The translations under genes and the position numbers were made by a program. A model generated the notes under the pieces. It saw only the letters and a program-made list of their open reading frames with translations, had not been told where the DNA came from and did not search any database. Shown here in pieces: positions 11,001 through 23,000 of a stretch of 64,000 nucleotides of DNA (within the stretch, counting starts at the first letter, position 1; the number at the start of each line of letters is the position of its first letter). The DNA is from Globodera rostochiensis (lineage: Eukaryota; Nematoda; Chromadorea; Rhabditida; Heteroderidae): the NCBI GenBank assembly GCA_018350325.1, contig JAEVLN010000006.1:1812693-1876692 (forward strand), read 5' to 3'.

Positions 11001-14000
11001 AGTGTGTTAACAAACAAGTTGGCAAAATGGACAAAAAAAATGTTTAAAAAAAATTACAGAATGCTCTACCCGACATTATACCAATTTTCGTGCATGTTAG
11101 ACCTTCGCTTTTTTCCATTTGACATTCAGGTATAGTTAAAGGATTAAAATTTTAGGCCTATTAAGGCTTAAATAGGACCCTTCGGGGGTAGGAAAGTCGG
11201 GGGCCGCGGGGTGGGGGGGGCAATTCTTCGGGGGGCGTCCGGGGAATCGCCCTAAACTTAAACCAAAATGCCATAATATGTAAAACAAAATTCTTGGGGA
11301 CGCTATTTTTTAATGTTTCTCTCTATAAACTTTTTTGTTATAAAAACCCAATTTGTTAGCTCTGAATAATTTTAGATTTTAATTTAAATAGGTGAACCTA
11401 AAAGTCTAATAAAGTTTTGGAGAAGTGCCGTATTTTACACGCTTCCTGTCTGAATCCCCCCCCCCCCTCCCCCGCCCGAATCCCCCCACAGCCAAATGTG
11501 TCTCGAATCCCCTCAACGTCTTAGGCTAAATCTAAGTTTGGTCTAAGCTAAGCTAAAGCTTAGGCTAGCCTAGGCTTGGCCTAAGCCTAACAAACCCCAA
11601 GCCAGGGTGGGGCTTAGGCTAAGTTAGGCTTAATCTTAGCTTAAGTACGGGATTGAATCAGCCATCGTGGGGAGATTCAGACCGGTAGCCATTTTACAAC
11701 AACAACAAAAAAAGAAATTCAACTTAAAGCATTGCGTGATGATGTTCGGCAGTTGGTCGCACGACAACACGCACATTGACTACTTTGCCTACGATGACAT
11801 TGCGGACGCGGTGATGCCCAGCCTGCGCGCGGACGGCACACCGCTGCACGACGCGACCGCAAGCGGCGGCATCAGCATTGAGCATTGCATACCCAACGAG
11901 GGCTGGAACATCCTCTCCACCGAAGGTGGTGTGCCATGACCCTCCTAATTTGGAGCAGAGTAGGTAGGGACCGGGATTTTTTGGGAAAAACCGGGACCGG
12001 GATTTTTTGGGAAAAGCCAGAACCGGGATTGAGAAATTTAAAAAAACGGGATTTATAAGGGGGAAATTCAGTCCCAAAATTGAAGACTTCAGTCCCAGTC
12101 CCGGTCCCGAGAGCTACTCTAATTTGGAGTGGTGCCAAAACATTGTGGGGTGGTTCGGGGGATTGGACAAGCTTTAAGGAATGTCAAAATTTTGAGAATC
12201 TCGACAAAATCTCGTAACCCGAAGCTGGCGGGTGCTGCTGTTCTGTGCCAATTCCATATGCTTTATAATTCAAAAAAAAACTTTATTTAAGCGAATTAAA
12301 ATGGAATTTTATTTTTAAAAAAAAATGTAAATTTTTTTTTGCTTAAATTTATTTAGTGTCGAGGCGTGAAGTCAAATTCCATTGCTGCGAAAATGTGAGC
12401 AAAACCTCAAAAATTTATTATTGTTTTTTTTTAAATTTTTCTACTCAGAATTACACGCTGCTGGAGTTCAAGCTGCACATTCAGCGAAGGCCACTCTTCT
12501 ACTTAGTCAATCTGATCATACCAACTTCGATCATCAGTAATTCCATGAAGAAAAAATTTAAACATTTTACCGACTAATCGAAAAGTGGACATTTTGTCGA
12601 CTAATCGAAAATTGGACATTTACCGATTGAGGAAAATACGGGATAAACAGAGCCCTACATAAATAGACTCGTTTTCCCCATTGTCGATGATTTGATGCGG
12701 CACTGATCGGCTAAACGTCCGAATTTCAATGTGTCGACAAAATGTCCAAGTGACGAAATGTCATGGAGCTATACAAATATTCTTGTCAGCTCTGATCGCT
12801 ATTGTGGGCTTCTTCAGCTCTTCGACAGTAAACGATGTTCGAGACGAGAAGATTAGCCTCGGGATCACTACGGTAATTTTTTAAATCTTTTTTTTTGTCT
12901 TAATAAAAATGTGTTCAGCTGCTTTCGATGTCCATTCTGATCTTCATGGTGTCCGATCAGATGCCCTCCACCAGTTCGTTCATCCCGCTGATCGGCTGGT
13001 TCTACACATCCATGATGGCCTTAATTTCGGGTGCGAAAAATTATATATTTATATATCAAAGACCGGACGGGAATTTTTCGGCATCCGGACGAGCCTTTTT
13101 TTGAATTGTTTAAAATTGATTGAGATCGGTATTTGTCGGCATTTTAAGCCGGAATTCCAACCGACCATTTTTGGGGGGAATTTCGGCATTGTGCCGGGAT
13201 CCTCCCCAAAAAATCGGTTGAGACCAGCATCTGTCGGCATCCCAAGCCATAATCCCGACCGATTATTTTGGGGGAATTTCGGCATTGTGCCGGGATCGAA
13301 ATTTAGCCGGGATCCTCCCAACAAATCGGTTTCCTGTTGCTGTTGCGCTACAGTAGCAACTAAAAATTTTAAACTAAAAAATTTCTGTCCCCTTAAATAG
13401 GCGGCACTCTTGCGGCTTCGTTTGTCATTTATGTGCAGAAAATGGGCATCATCGGTACGTTTTTGCTGGCCATGTTTTGAATGTTTTTTTAATTTGGCAT
13501 TTTACATTAACAAATGAGTAGAGCCGGTGCCGAGATCTTGGGAACACCCGAGACTAGGGGACCAAGAAAAGTGCCCGCCAAATGGCGCCGGGGACTAATG
13601 CCCAAAACTAGAGTAGGTCGGGACCGGGATTTTTGGGAAAGCCCGGGACCGGGATTCTTGAGAAAACCCGGGACCGGGATTCTTGGGAAAACTCGGGACC
13701 GGGATTTTTGGGAAACTCGGGACCGGGATTTTTGGAAAAACCGGGACCGGGATTCTTGGGAAAACTCGGGACCGGGATTTTTGGGAAAACCCGGGACCGG
13801 GATTTTTGGAAAAACCGGGACCGGGATTCTTGGGAAAACTCGGGACCGGGATTTTTGGAAAAACCGGGACCGGGATTCTTGGGAAAACTCGGGACCGGGA
13901 TTTTTGGAAAAACCGGGACCGGGATTCTTGGGAAAACTCGGGACCGGGATTTTTGGGAAAACTCGGGACCGGCATTTTTGGGAAAACTCGGGACCGGGAT

Positions 14001-17000
14001 TTTTGGGAAAGCCCGGGACCGGGATTCTTGAGAAAACCCGGGACCGGGATTCTTGGGAAAACTCGGGACCGGGATTTTTGGGAAAACTCGGGACCGGGAG
14101 GAAAAACCCGGGACCGGGATTCTTGGGAAAACTCGGGACCGGGATTTTTGGGAAAACCCGGGATTGAGTCCCGCGCTCTATTCAAATTTTAACGCTAAAA
14201 AATATTTAATTTGTAAAAATTAAAAAGGACAACGCCCGTCACGGAACACAATGCGATGGGCACGTCGGCTGGGCAAAATGGTGTGGATGGAGATGCCGTT
14301 GATGATGAAGCAAGCATATGCCATCAAAGCCAAGGTCAGAGGAGAAGCGGCATAGTTTTTGATGGCACACAATGATTTTTGGCATACAGTTTTGGCCAAA
14401 CTTTTAATTTAGTGTAATTTTTGTTGTGAATAAAAAAGAATTAATTAAATTTAGCATATTTTATTTGTTTAACTCAAAATCCATTTTAGCAAGACAAAAT
14501 TCAAAAAATCCGTCAACATTTGGAGCTGCAACATCAGAAGCTGCTTCGTCGTCAACAACAGAATGGCGGTCCAAATCAACAGTTTGGCGGCGGCACTTCG
14601 CCCAGAAAGCCCACATTTTGGCAACTTCGACCACGCATCGGCGGCACCGGTGCCGGACAACAGCAGAATGAAGCAGCGGTTAGTGCCCTTACAATTTTTT
14701 TTGATTAAAAAATTGATCGGGGACCCTTTTTTATCCCGAGATTTATTTGATCAAGGAAGCAGCATATAGCGTCAAAACCTCGCGGGTACCTCGCGGGTCT
14801 GAAAACTCGCGGGTCGTTTATGATTATGCCGCCCAAAGCCAAAACCTATTGGAGGGGTCAAATCCTTTGATCTTGCCGCCCCAAGTCAAAACCTATTGGA
14901 GGGGTCGGGGTCTTTGACCTTACCGCCACCACCCCAAACCTATTGGACAGGCCGGGTCCGTTGACCAACATTAAACCCAAACCTATGGGAGGGCTCAGAG
15001 GCTTTGAACTTACCGCCACCAGGCCAAAAGCTGGAATCGTCCCGCCAAAAGCGTCCGGGTACCGCCGCCCTTTGATCGTGCCGCCTTCTACCTGATCCCA
15101 AAAGCGAGACATTTCAGTCCCAACCAAAATATCGCGGGGTTAGCGGATTAACACGCAACCCAAAGGAGCCAGAGGGTTGTGAAGGAAACTAATTAATGGC
15201 ATATAAAGAAGGTCGAAGGATGAGATGCCATAGTATGACTCGGGTATGACAAAATTATGACTATTGTATGACATATTATTACAAAGTATGACAAACAGTA
15301 TGACTATGCATGACAAATAGATGACAAAGGACGACTAAGGCATGATAAAAGGTGAACATTTATGACAAACTGTATGACAAAATATAACATACGCATGAAC
15401 CGACAAAAGATGACAATAATATGACAAAACGACTATGATGAGGATGACAGCGATTGTTAATGATGATTAGGCAATTCTCTTTTATTACCCGTACTATCGA
15501 TAAGAGGTCTACAAAACCTATCTAGTCTGTGAATTTTGATCTATTTTTTACAAACGATATACCATTTGAAAGAGGAGATTTTTCTGTACAAAATTACTTC
15601 ACAAATATTTTTTTAAGGACCAGTGAACGATACTATGTGCTCTCAATGTAAAAAGGGTATTGGCGCCTAATCCAAAATTCAACTTTTTCCTCCCCCATCC
15701 CTCAAGGTCATTACGGCACCTGTCAATCAAACTTTCGCCGCGCACCTAAAATTTTCCCCCCTCACCTGTCAATCAAACTTCCGCGCTCAAATTTTGCAAC
15801 AAAAACATTTATAAATCGATTTTCACTTTTGTGACATTTTTAAATAGGGCATAATGTGATAGTACATTTCATGAATTTCTTCAATATTTTTTCCACCAGT
15901 TATTACCACTTTGCCCGTCCAAAAAATTAAGGCAGTCAATCTTTTTCCTCTTTTGTAGTTTAGACCACAAAAAATTTCAGGCTCATAAAAACTATTTTTA
16001 GAACGAATTTTACGAAATTCATTTAGATCAATTTCACGCCCAAAATTGAAAGAGGTAACAACATTTTCAATTAAATGTCCTGTGTAAAAGACACTGGGAC
16101 ATCCCGAGAATTTAATAATTTCAACAAATTTTCTTATCGCTTTTTCGCAATCTTCCAAATTTTTGGTACCCAAACAAATTATTTTTCCAGACTCCCATAA
16201 TAAAGCAGTGGATTCCGGACACGCCGCACCCGGATGAGCGAATGAGAGATGCAATTGAGGACATGATTAAAAAGGCCTTCAAGCGGACGGAGGAGACAAT
16301 GGGGCGAAAAGTGAAAATGTTTGGAGTGTCACTGACGGGAGCTGGACTTGGATACCCGGTATATTTGCCGTACCGGCCATACCCGCAAAACAATGCGGAC
16401 GTCGTAATGGAGGAAATCAACAAGTTGGGGCAAAGCGGAGGAGAAAGCGGAGATGACATGCGGACGATTTTACTTTCTCATCCTGTGCAGATGAATGTTA
16501 CATGTGTGGCGCTACCAGCTGGAGAGGGTCCTAGAAATATTCACAAATTCGATTATGGATTCAAGGAGCATCAGCGGATACAGTGAGTTTAATTAAAAAT
16601 AAAAAATAAAAAAAAAATTTCCACTAAAGGAATTATTGAACAAATTATTATTTAGGATCAACAATAACGACAAATTTTGCTTATTTTATGCGTTGGCGGC
16701 ATCGAGGAATTATTTGGAGCTGCATGTTGACAGCTTTAGAAGATTTATGAACAACAATAGTCGTCAAAGGGAGGCAGCATTTGAAATTTTGCACAAATCC
16801 GGAGTTAACAATATGGAAAATGGCTATGGAGTTGAGGAACTATCGGCAGTTCAGAAATATTGGGTAATAATAATAAAAAAAATATTTCAGAAAAATATTT
16901 TATTATTTTCAGGATCAAACTTTTCCGGGAAAATACCGAATTGCGGCTTTTGAAAAATGCGTTGACCCGAGGAAATCAATTCGTGTGCTTTGGAAGGGAC

Positions 17001-20000
17001 CGATCGGGCGTGAAGCGGTTGTGCCGATATTTTTGGAGAACAATCATTGGGATGGACTGAAGAATTTCGTGTGTTTCTTCAACAAAGGGAAGAAGTTCTG
17101 TATCGACTGTGAATGTTTTTACGACCAAGCCGTTTATCATACGTATGAGTGCAAGGCCAGATGTTACTATTGCAACCGAGTCGGAGGAATGCCATGCACC
17201 AAGGAACGAGAAGTGAAAATTGAATGCCCAAAATGCCGCCGATACTTTTACAACCAACAATGCTACAATTACCATCAAGGACATCAAACGTGCAACATAT
17301 GGAAGCGGTGCGTAGAGTGCAACAAGACTTATTTGTTCAATCCGAAGAGTAAACATGAATGTGGGGAGACTTTTTGCCGATCATGTGGGATTTGCCATGA
17401 CCCGAAGCGAGGATGTTATATTAAGCCGATCGGGGTCAAAGAGGAGAAGGATATTTACAGGATCGTTGTTTGGGTAAGTCAATATTAAGCCCGATAGCAG
17501 GAAAACTTTCATAAATTTTAGGATTCGGAGACGTCACAGGACAAGACTTATAAGGGGGAGCAAAAGGAACATGTGATTAATTACATCTCGGCGAGAGTGA
17601 CGTGTACCGAGTGCTGCGATGATGGAAGCAGGAAGGACTGTCGGATTTGTGGGACTGAAAGAGAAAAGGACTGGAGCGAGGCGGAAGGACGTGAGCCCAT
17701 CAAGGAATTTTTGGAGTGGATTTTGTCGGCATTTGATAAGAAGTTCAAGACCTACTTATTCGCACATAACGCCGGGAGATTTGATGGACATTTTGTGTTT
17801 AACTACCTTTGCCGAGCCGGGAAGAGCCCGATGCCGCTGATTAATGGGTTGAAGATTTACGAATTTACGGTGCAAAACTCGAAGAAACATTCAATACTGA
17901 TATGGAGGGACTCATGCTTGCTGATGCCGGTGAAACTTGAAGCGATGAAGGCGACCTTTAATTTGGACTGCGAGGAGAAGCCTTTCTTTCCGTACTACTA
18001 CAACAAGAAGGAGAATTACAACACCCATCTGCCCCATTTACCACCCATGGAAGACTATTCGCCCGGATCAATGAAGAAGGAAAAGTTCGACAAATTTGAG
18101 AAATGGTACAACGAGAATAAGGAGACGCCGTTTTATTTGCCCGAGGAGCTGAAGAATTATTGCCGAAACGACACGGAGATTTTGCTGAAGTCGATAGTTG
18201 AGTTCCGGAGGATCTTGGTCAAGGACATTACGGGAGGATTTGACCCGCTGCCTAGGAGTTGCACGAATGCGGGAGTTGCAATGAGTATTTTTAAGGCCAT
18301 GTTTTTACAAGAGGAGGAGTTATCGATTGTGCCGGAGCGGGGATATGAGCGCTGTGACAGAGCCAGCGTTATCGCCATCAAATATTTGGAGTGGAGGAGC
18401 AAAAGAGACAATGTGGACATTAAGCATGCGGGCAATGGGCGAGAGGAACAAGTCGGGAAATACAAATTGGACGGATATATTGAGAAAGGGAGCGGCAGAG
18501 GAAAATGTATTGAAGTTATGGGCTGTTTCATCCATGGATGTTTGAAATGTTATGACCCGACGGCGCAATTGATTGGAGGACGATCAGCGCAAGATTTGTA
18601 TGATGAAACGCAGGAGCGGTTGGCTGAGCTGCGGGAAACGCTGGATGTTGAGGAAGTCTGGACTTGTGAAATTGAGCAAGAGTTGAAAAGGGACGCCGAG
18701 ATGAAAGAATTTTTCGAGGACAGAGGGAACGAGAAGGGGCCAATTGACCCGAGGATGGCATATGCGGGAGGGAGGACGGGACCGATGAAGTTATTTGCAA
18801 AGGCCGATGAGAAGAAGAAGATTTCCGTCTACGATATTGTGAGCTTGTACCCGGCAGTGAACTACGAAACAGCATACCCGACACGACTGCCCGACATTAT
18901 TATACCGACGCGAGATGAAATTGAAGTGAGCTGGACAAAGCCGGATGATTTAAAGTACAAGGGGCTGTACAAAGTGAGGGTCAACCCGCCGAAGGGGCTT
19001 AGAATACCGGTGTTGCAGTTGAAGTGTGATGAGAGATTATTGTTTCCGCTGTGTTGGAGGTGCGCATCAAGCTTTAAGAAGGAGAATACGAGATGTGAAT
19101 ACAAGTGCCCCCATGATGAATGTCAGAGGAGATATGTTGCCACGTATACAAGTGTTGAATTGGTAAGAAAAAAAATTTATAAAATAATTTGGTTAATAAA
19201 AATGTTTTTAGGCAAAGGCGTTGGAAAGCGGATACACAGTGGACAGATTTTATAGGGCGTGGCACTATGGGGAGGATAACGACGATTTGTTCAAGGGCTA
19301 TGTGAGATTGTTTTTAAAATTGAAGGAGGAGGCAAGCGGTTTTCCGAAAGGCGTTGAGACAGGGGAGCAGAAGAGGAAATGGGCAGAAGAATATAAGGAA
19401 AAGTATGGTATTGAGATAGAATTGGAAAGTGTGAAAAAGAATGCGGGCCTGCGGTACACCAGTAAGCTGATGTTGAATAGTTTATGGGGGAAATTTTCAA
19501 TGAGAAATTCGTTGTGCAAGAATAAAGTTATCGAGAAAGCCCGCACCTGTTAGCCGCATTATTTTTTGTAAAAGTTCCAGGGGAAAATAATTTCGATGAC
19601 CACTATTTTGGTACATCACTATGCAAGGGAATTGCGGGTAGTGTAATTTGACTCGATGTTTGGAATACAAATGCTGTTCTACTGTTACGCCAAGGAATCC
19701 CCTGTATGCAAATAATCTATTTGCGCCAATAAAAGTGATGTTGTCCGGTGAAACAAATTGATTATGCCTAAGATGTATGGTGACCAGCGGGTTATTTCTT
19801 AAAAAAATTTAGATTTTCAACTCTTCTTCTCTTTAAAATTTGTGCAAGCTCATGGGGCTCACACCTATTAAATTCGCATAAAATTTCAATGAGACTGGTG
19901 CACATTTTGCATAGGCGGTCGTATTGTCTCAATCACTTCCTTATATACTCTTCATCATCCATCCGATGCATAAAACATAGAGAGCGTGCAAGAGGTGAAA

Positions 20001-23000
20001 TCGGGTGAAAGTTCACCTAAAAGTATATAGGAAATGCGTTTTAGTGGTAATAAGCAAAATAAAAAAAAAAGCCAAAATTAAACACAATAAAAGATGGCAA
20101 AGGGAAATTTTCCGATGGTTATCGATATTATAAACATGGGATCTTTAATCAAATTAAAGTTATCAAAATATCCTTCCCGCCTAGCAAGATAGTCTAGAGC
20201 TCTTTTTTATATATGGTTTTTATAATTTATGTAATTAGAGTCCTTGCAATTGTTATAGGTTTATGCTGGGGATTTAAATAACATTTTTTAATAAATCTTA
20301 CCTATAACCGTGCCCATAAAGTTGGCTTAAATAATTTTTTCTTCTGCTGCAATGTTCCGGTAGTTTTTATAGGTTTGTCTTTAATAAAAACTTTTTTACC
20401 TTTTCCCCACATAGCGCTTGACCTGTCAACCATTTCTCGTATTGTCGCATCTTTTAAGAGCCGATCTTTTAGAAATTTCGCTCCCCTGGGTGTGTCGCCC
20501 TCTTCTCCAGAGAGATATCTCAAGACGTTCTTATAATTACTATCATCAATTGGCAGATTTTTATTAGATTGAACTTTCCCCATTGCCGTTATTTTAAATG
20601 TATCCTTGTTTTTAGATACATAATTAAAAAGATCCCCCAACAATTTTGGGTGAAAGATCGTAGTACTGCGCAATTTTTCGGGTGTTTGAAAAATCGATGA
20701 TGTTTCTGAAGAAACTGGGGACTGTAATTCGGATGGAATTTCCTCTTCAATTAATGAAGATTGGATAAACTCCCTCGTATTTTCATCTCTCAAGTTTTTA
20801 TCAACTTCTTCACTTTCGTTTTCTTCTCTTCTGAGCCTTTTTGTAGGCACTATAAATTTTCTTGGCTCCTCGGTTGCCTGGGTGTTCGTCTGACTAACCC
20901 CCAAATATGGTGCAACATTAGGTGCCGGGTTTTGGTTAACAATCACAACTCTTTGCGGTCTATTATCAACCATTCTTTTTATCATTCTTCGCTCCTTATA
21001 GAGCCAACTATGCCTACTCGCTTTAAGATCTTCACTTATTGTCGGATCTTGTAAATTTTGCATAATCTTTGCATCCAACATGGCCTTTTCATTTTGCAAA
21101 TAGTCTCCGCCCCTGAGCGAATTTAATAATGCATGGTATTCCGCCTCCGGGACCAGTGTCATTTTCTTTGCAAACTTCATCATACGATTTTTTCTAACAA
21201 ATCTTGAGCTAGAACGCTTAAAATCGGGACTAAAATCGCTCCTAATGCTATTCCGCTTCCCTGCTGTATCGCCTTTCTTGCTGTTTTTTCTGATTTTGAT
21301 TTGGCAATGGCTCGATAAAAATCTGCGTACTGGACAAGTTTTTGTTTTTGGCCTTTATTAAGTTTAAAATTAAAACTCAAAATGTTTACACAAATTTCAA
21401 CAATTGCCAAAATTTGATCGGTAGTTGCAGATTCGATTTGCTGTATTATCGCTTACTTGATGACTAAATTGATACATTTCATCATGTTTTGGTATTTGAA
21501 TTTGCTTTTATAGGTTTCAAATGGTTCACCTTTTTCCCCTAATATTCTCACACTTTTGACTGTCATTCTCGGTTTTCTTCTACTGTTTTTCATATTTGTC
21601 ATTCTATTCTCATTTCAGACCATCAATTTTCGTGTTGTAATTTTTTTTTTCTTTGTTTTCAACAAACTCTACTTTTTTCCATATTTTAAATTTTTATTTT
21701 TTCCTTAAAATTATCAAGTTATTTTTCGATTGGTACATATCTGCATCACAAGTCTTTTTTTTAGCGGGCGGATAATGAAAAGTTCAATGTTTGTTTTGGT
21801 GGTCAATTTTCTGTGGTAGGTTCAATTTAGTGTTGAGTGGGAGTGGAAGATGGCAGTGGTAGACTTTCGTTTTGGTTAACCAGTACAAAATTTCCTCTGT
21901 TTAAGTCTGACATTTTATGCATACTACCCCCATAAAACACATGTCCTTTTAGGTGAAATTTCACCCGATTTCACCTCTTTTCACCAATTTGTGTTACACT
22001 TTTTCACCTATTTTATGTTCACCTCTTTTCACCTATTTTATGTTCACCTCTTTTCACCTATTTTATGTTCACCTCTTTTCAAAATTTGTTGAAATTATTA
22101 AATTCTCGGGATGTCCCAGTGTCTTTTACACAGGACATTTAATTGAAAATGTTGTTACCTCTTTCAATTTTGGGCGTGAAATTGGTCTAAATGAATTTCG
22201 TAAAATTCGTTCTAAAAATAGTTTTGAGCCTGAAATTTTTTGTGGTCTAAACTACAAAAGAGGAAAAAGATTGACTGCGTTAATTTTTTGGACGGGCAAA
22301 GTGGTAATAACTGGTGGAAAAAATATTGAAGAAATTCATGAAATGTACTATCACATTATGCCCTATTTAAAAATGTCACAAAAGTGAAAATCGATTTATA
22401 AATGTTTTTGTTGCAAAATTTGAGCGCGGAAGTTTGATTGACAGGTGAGGGGGGAAAATTTTAGGTGCGCGGCGAAAGTTTGATTGACAGGTGCCGTAAT
22501 GACCTTGAGGGATGGGGGAGGAAAAAGTTGAATTTTGGATTAGGCGCCAATACCCTTTTTACATTGAGAGCACATAGTATCGTTCACTGGTCCTTAAAAA
22601 AATATTTGTGAAATAATTTTGTACAGAAAAATCTCCTCTTTCAAATGGTATATCGTTTGTAAAAAATAGATCAAAATTCACAGACTAGATAGGTTTTGTA
22701 GACCTCTTATCGATAGTACGGGTAACAAAAGAGAATTGCCTAATCATCATTAACAATCGCTGTCATCCTCATCATAGTCGTTTTGTCATATTATTGTCAT
22801 CTTTTGTCGGTTCATGCGTATGTTATATTTTGTCATACAGTTTGTCATAAATGTTCACCTTTTATCATGCCTTAGTCGTCCTTTGTCATCTATTTGTCAT
22901 GCATAGTCATACTGTTTGTCATACTTTGTAATAATATGTCATACAATAGTCATAATTTTGTCATACCCGAGTCATACTATGGCATCTCATCCTTCGACCT

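Noticed and set aside
11965..12138. Minus-strand frames (88 and 117 residues) here and over the adjacent receptor exon
   Set aside because: They are the antisense of a receptor exon and of a repeat element.
13514..14192. Long frames on both strands of the 25-bp array
   Set aside because: All are translations of the minisatellite. They are intronic, and there is no codon structure or conserved start.
21953..22080. Coding extension of the right TBP-like copy upstream of 22081
   Set aside because: The open frame runs through TTCACCTATTTTATG repeats and has no TBP similarity.
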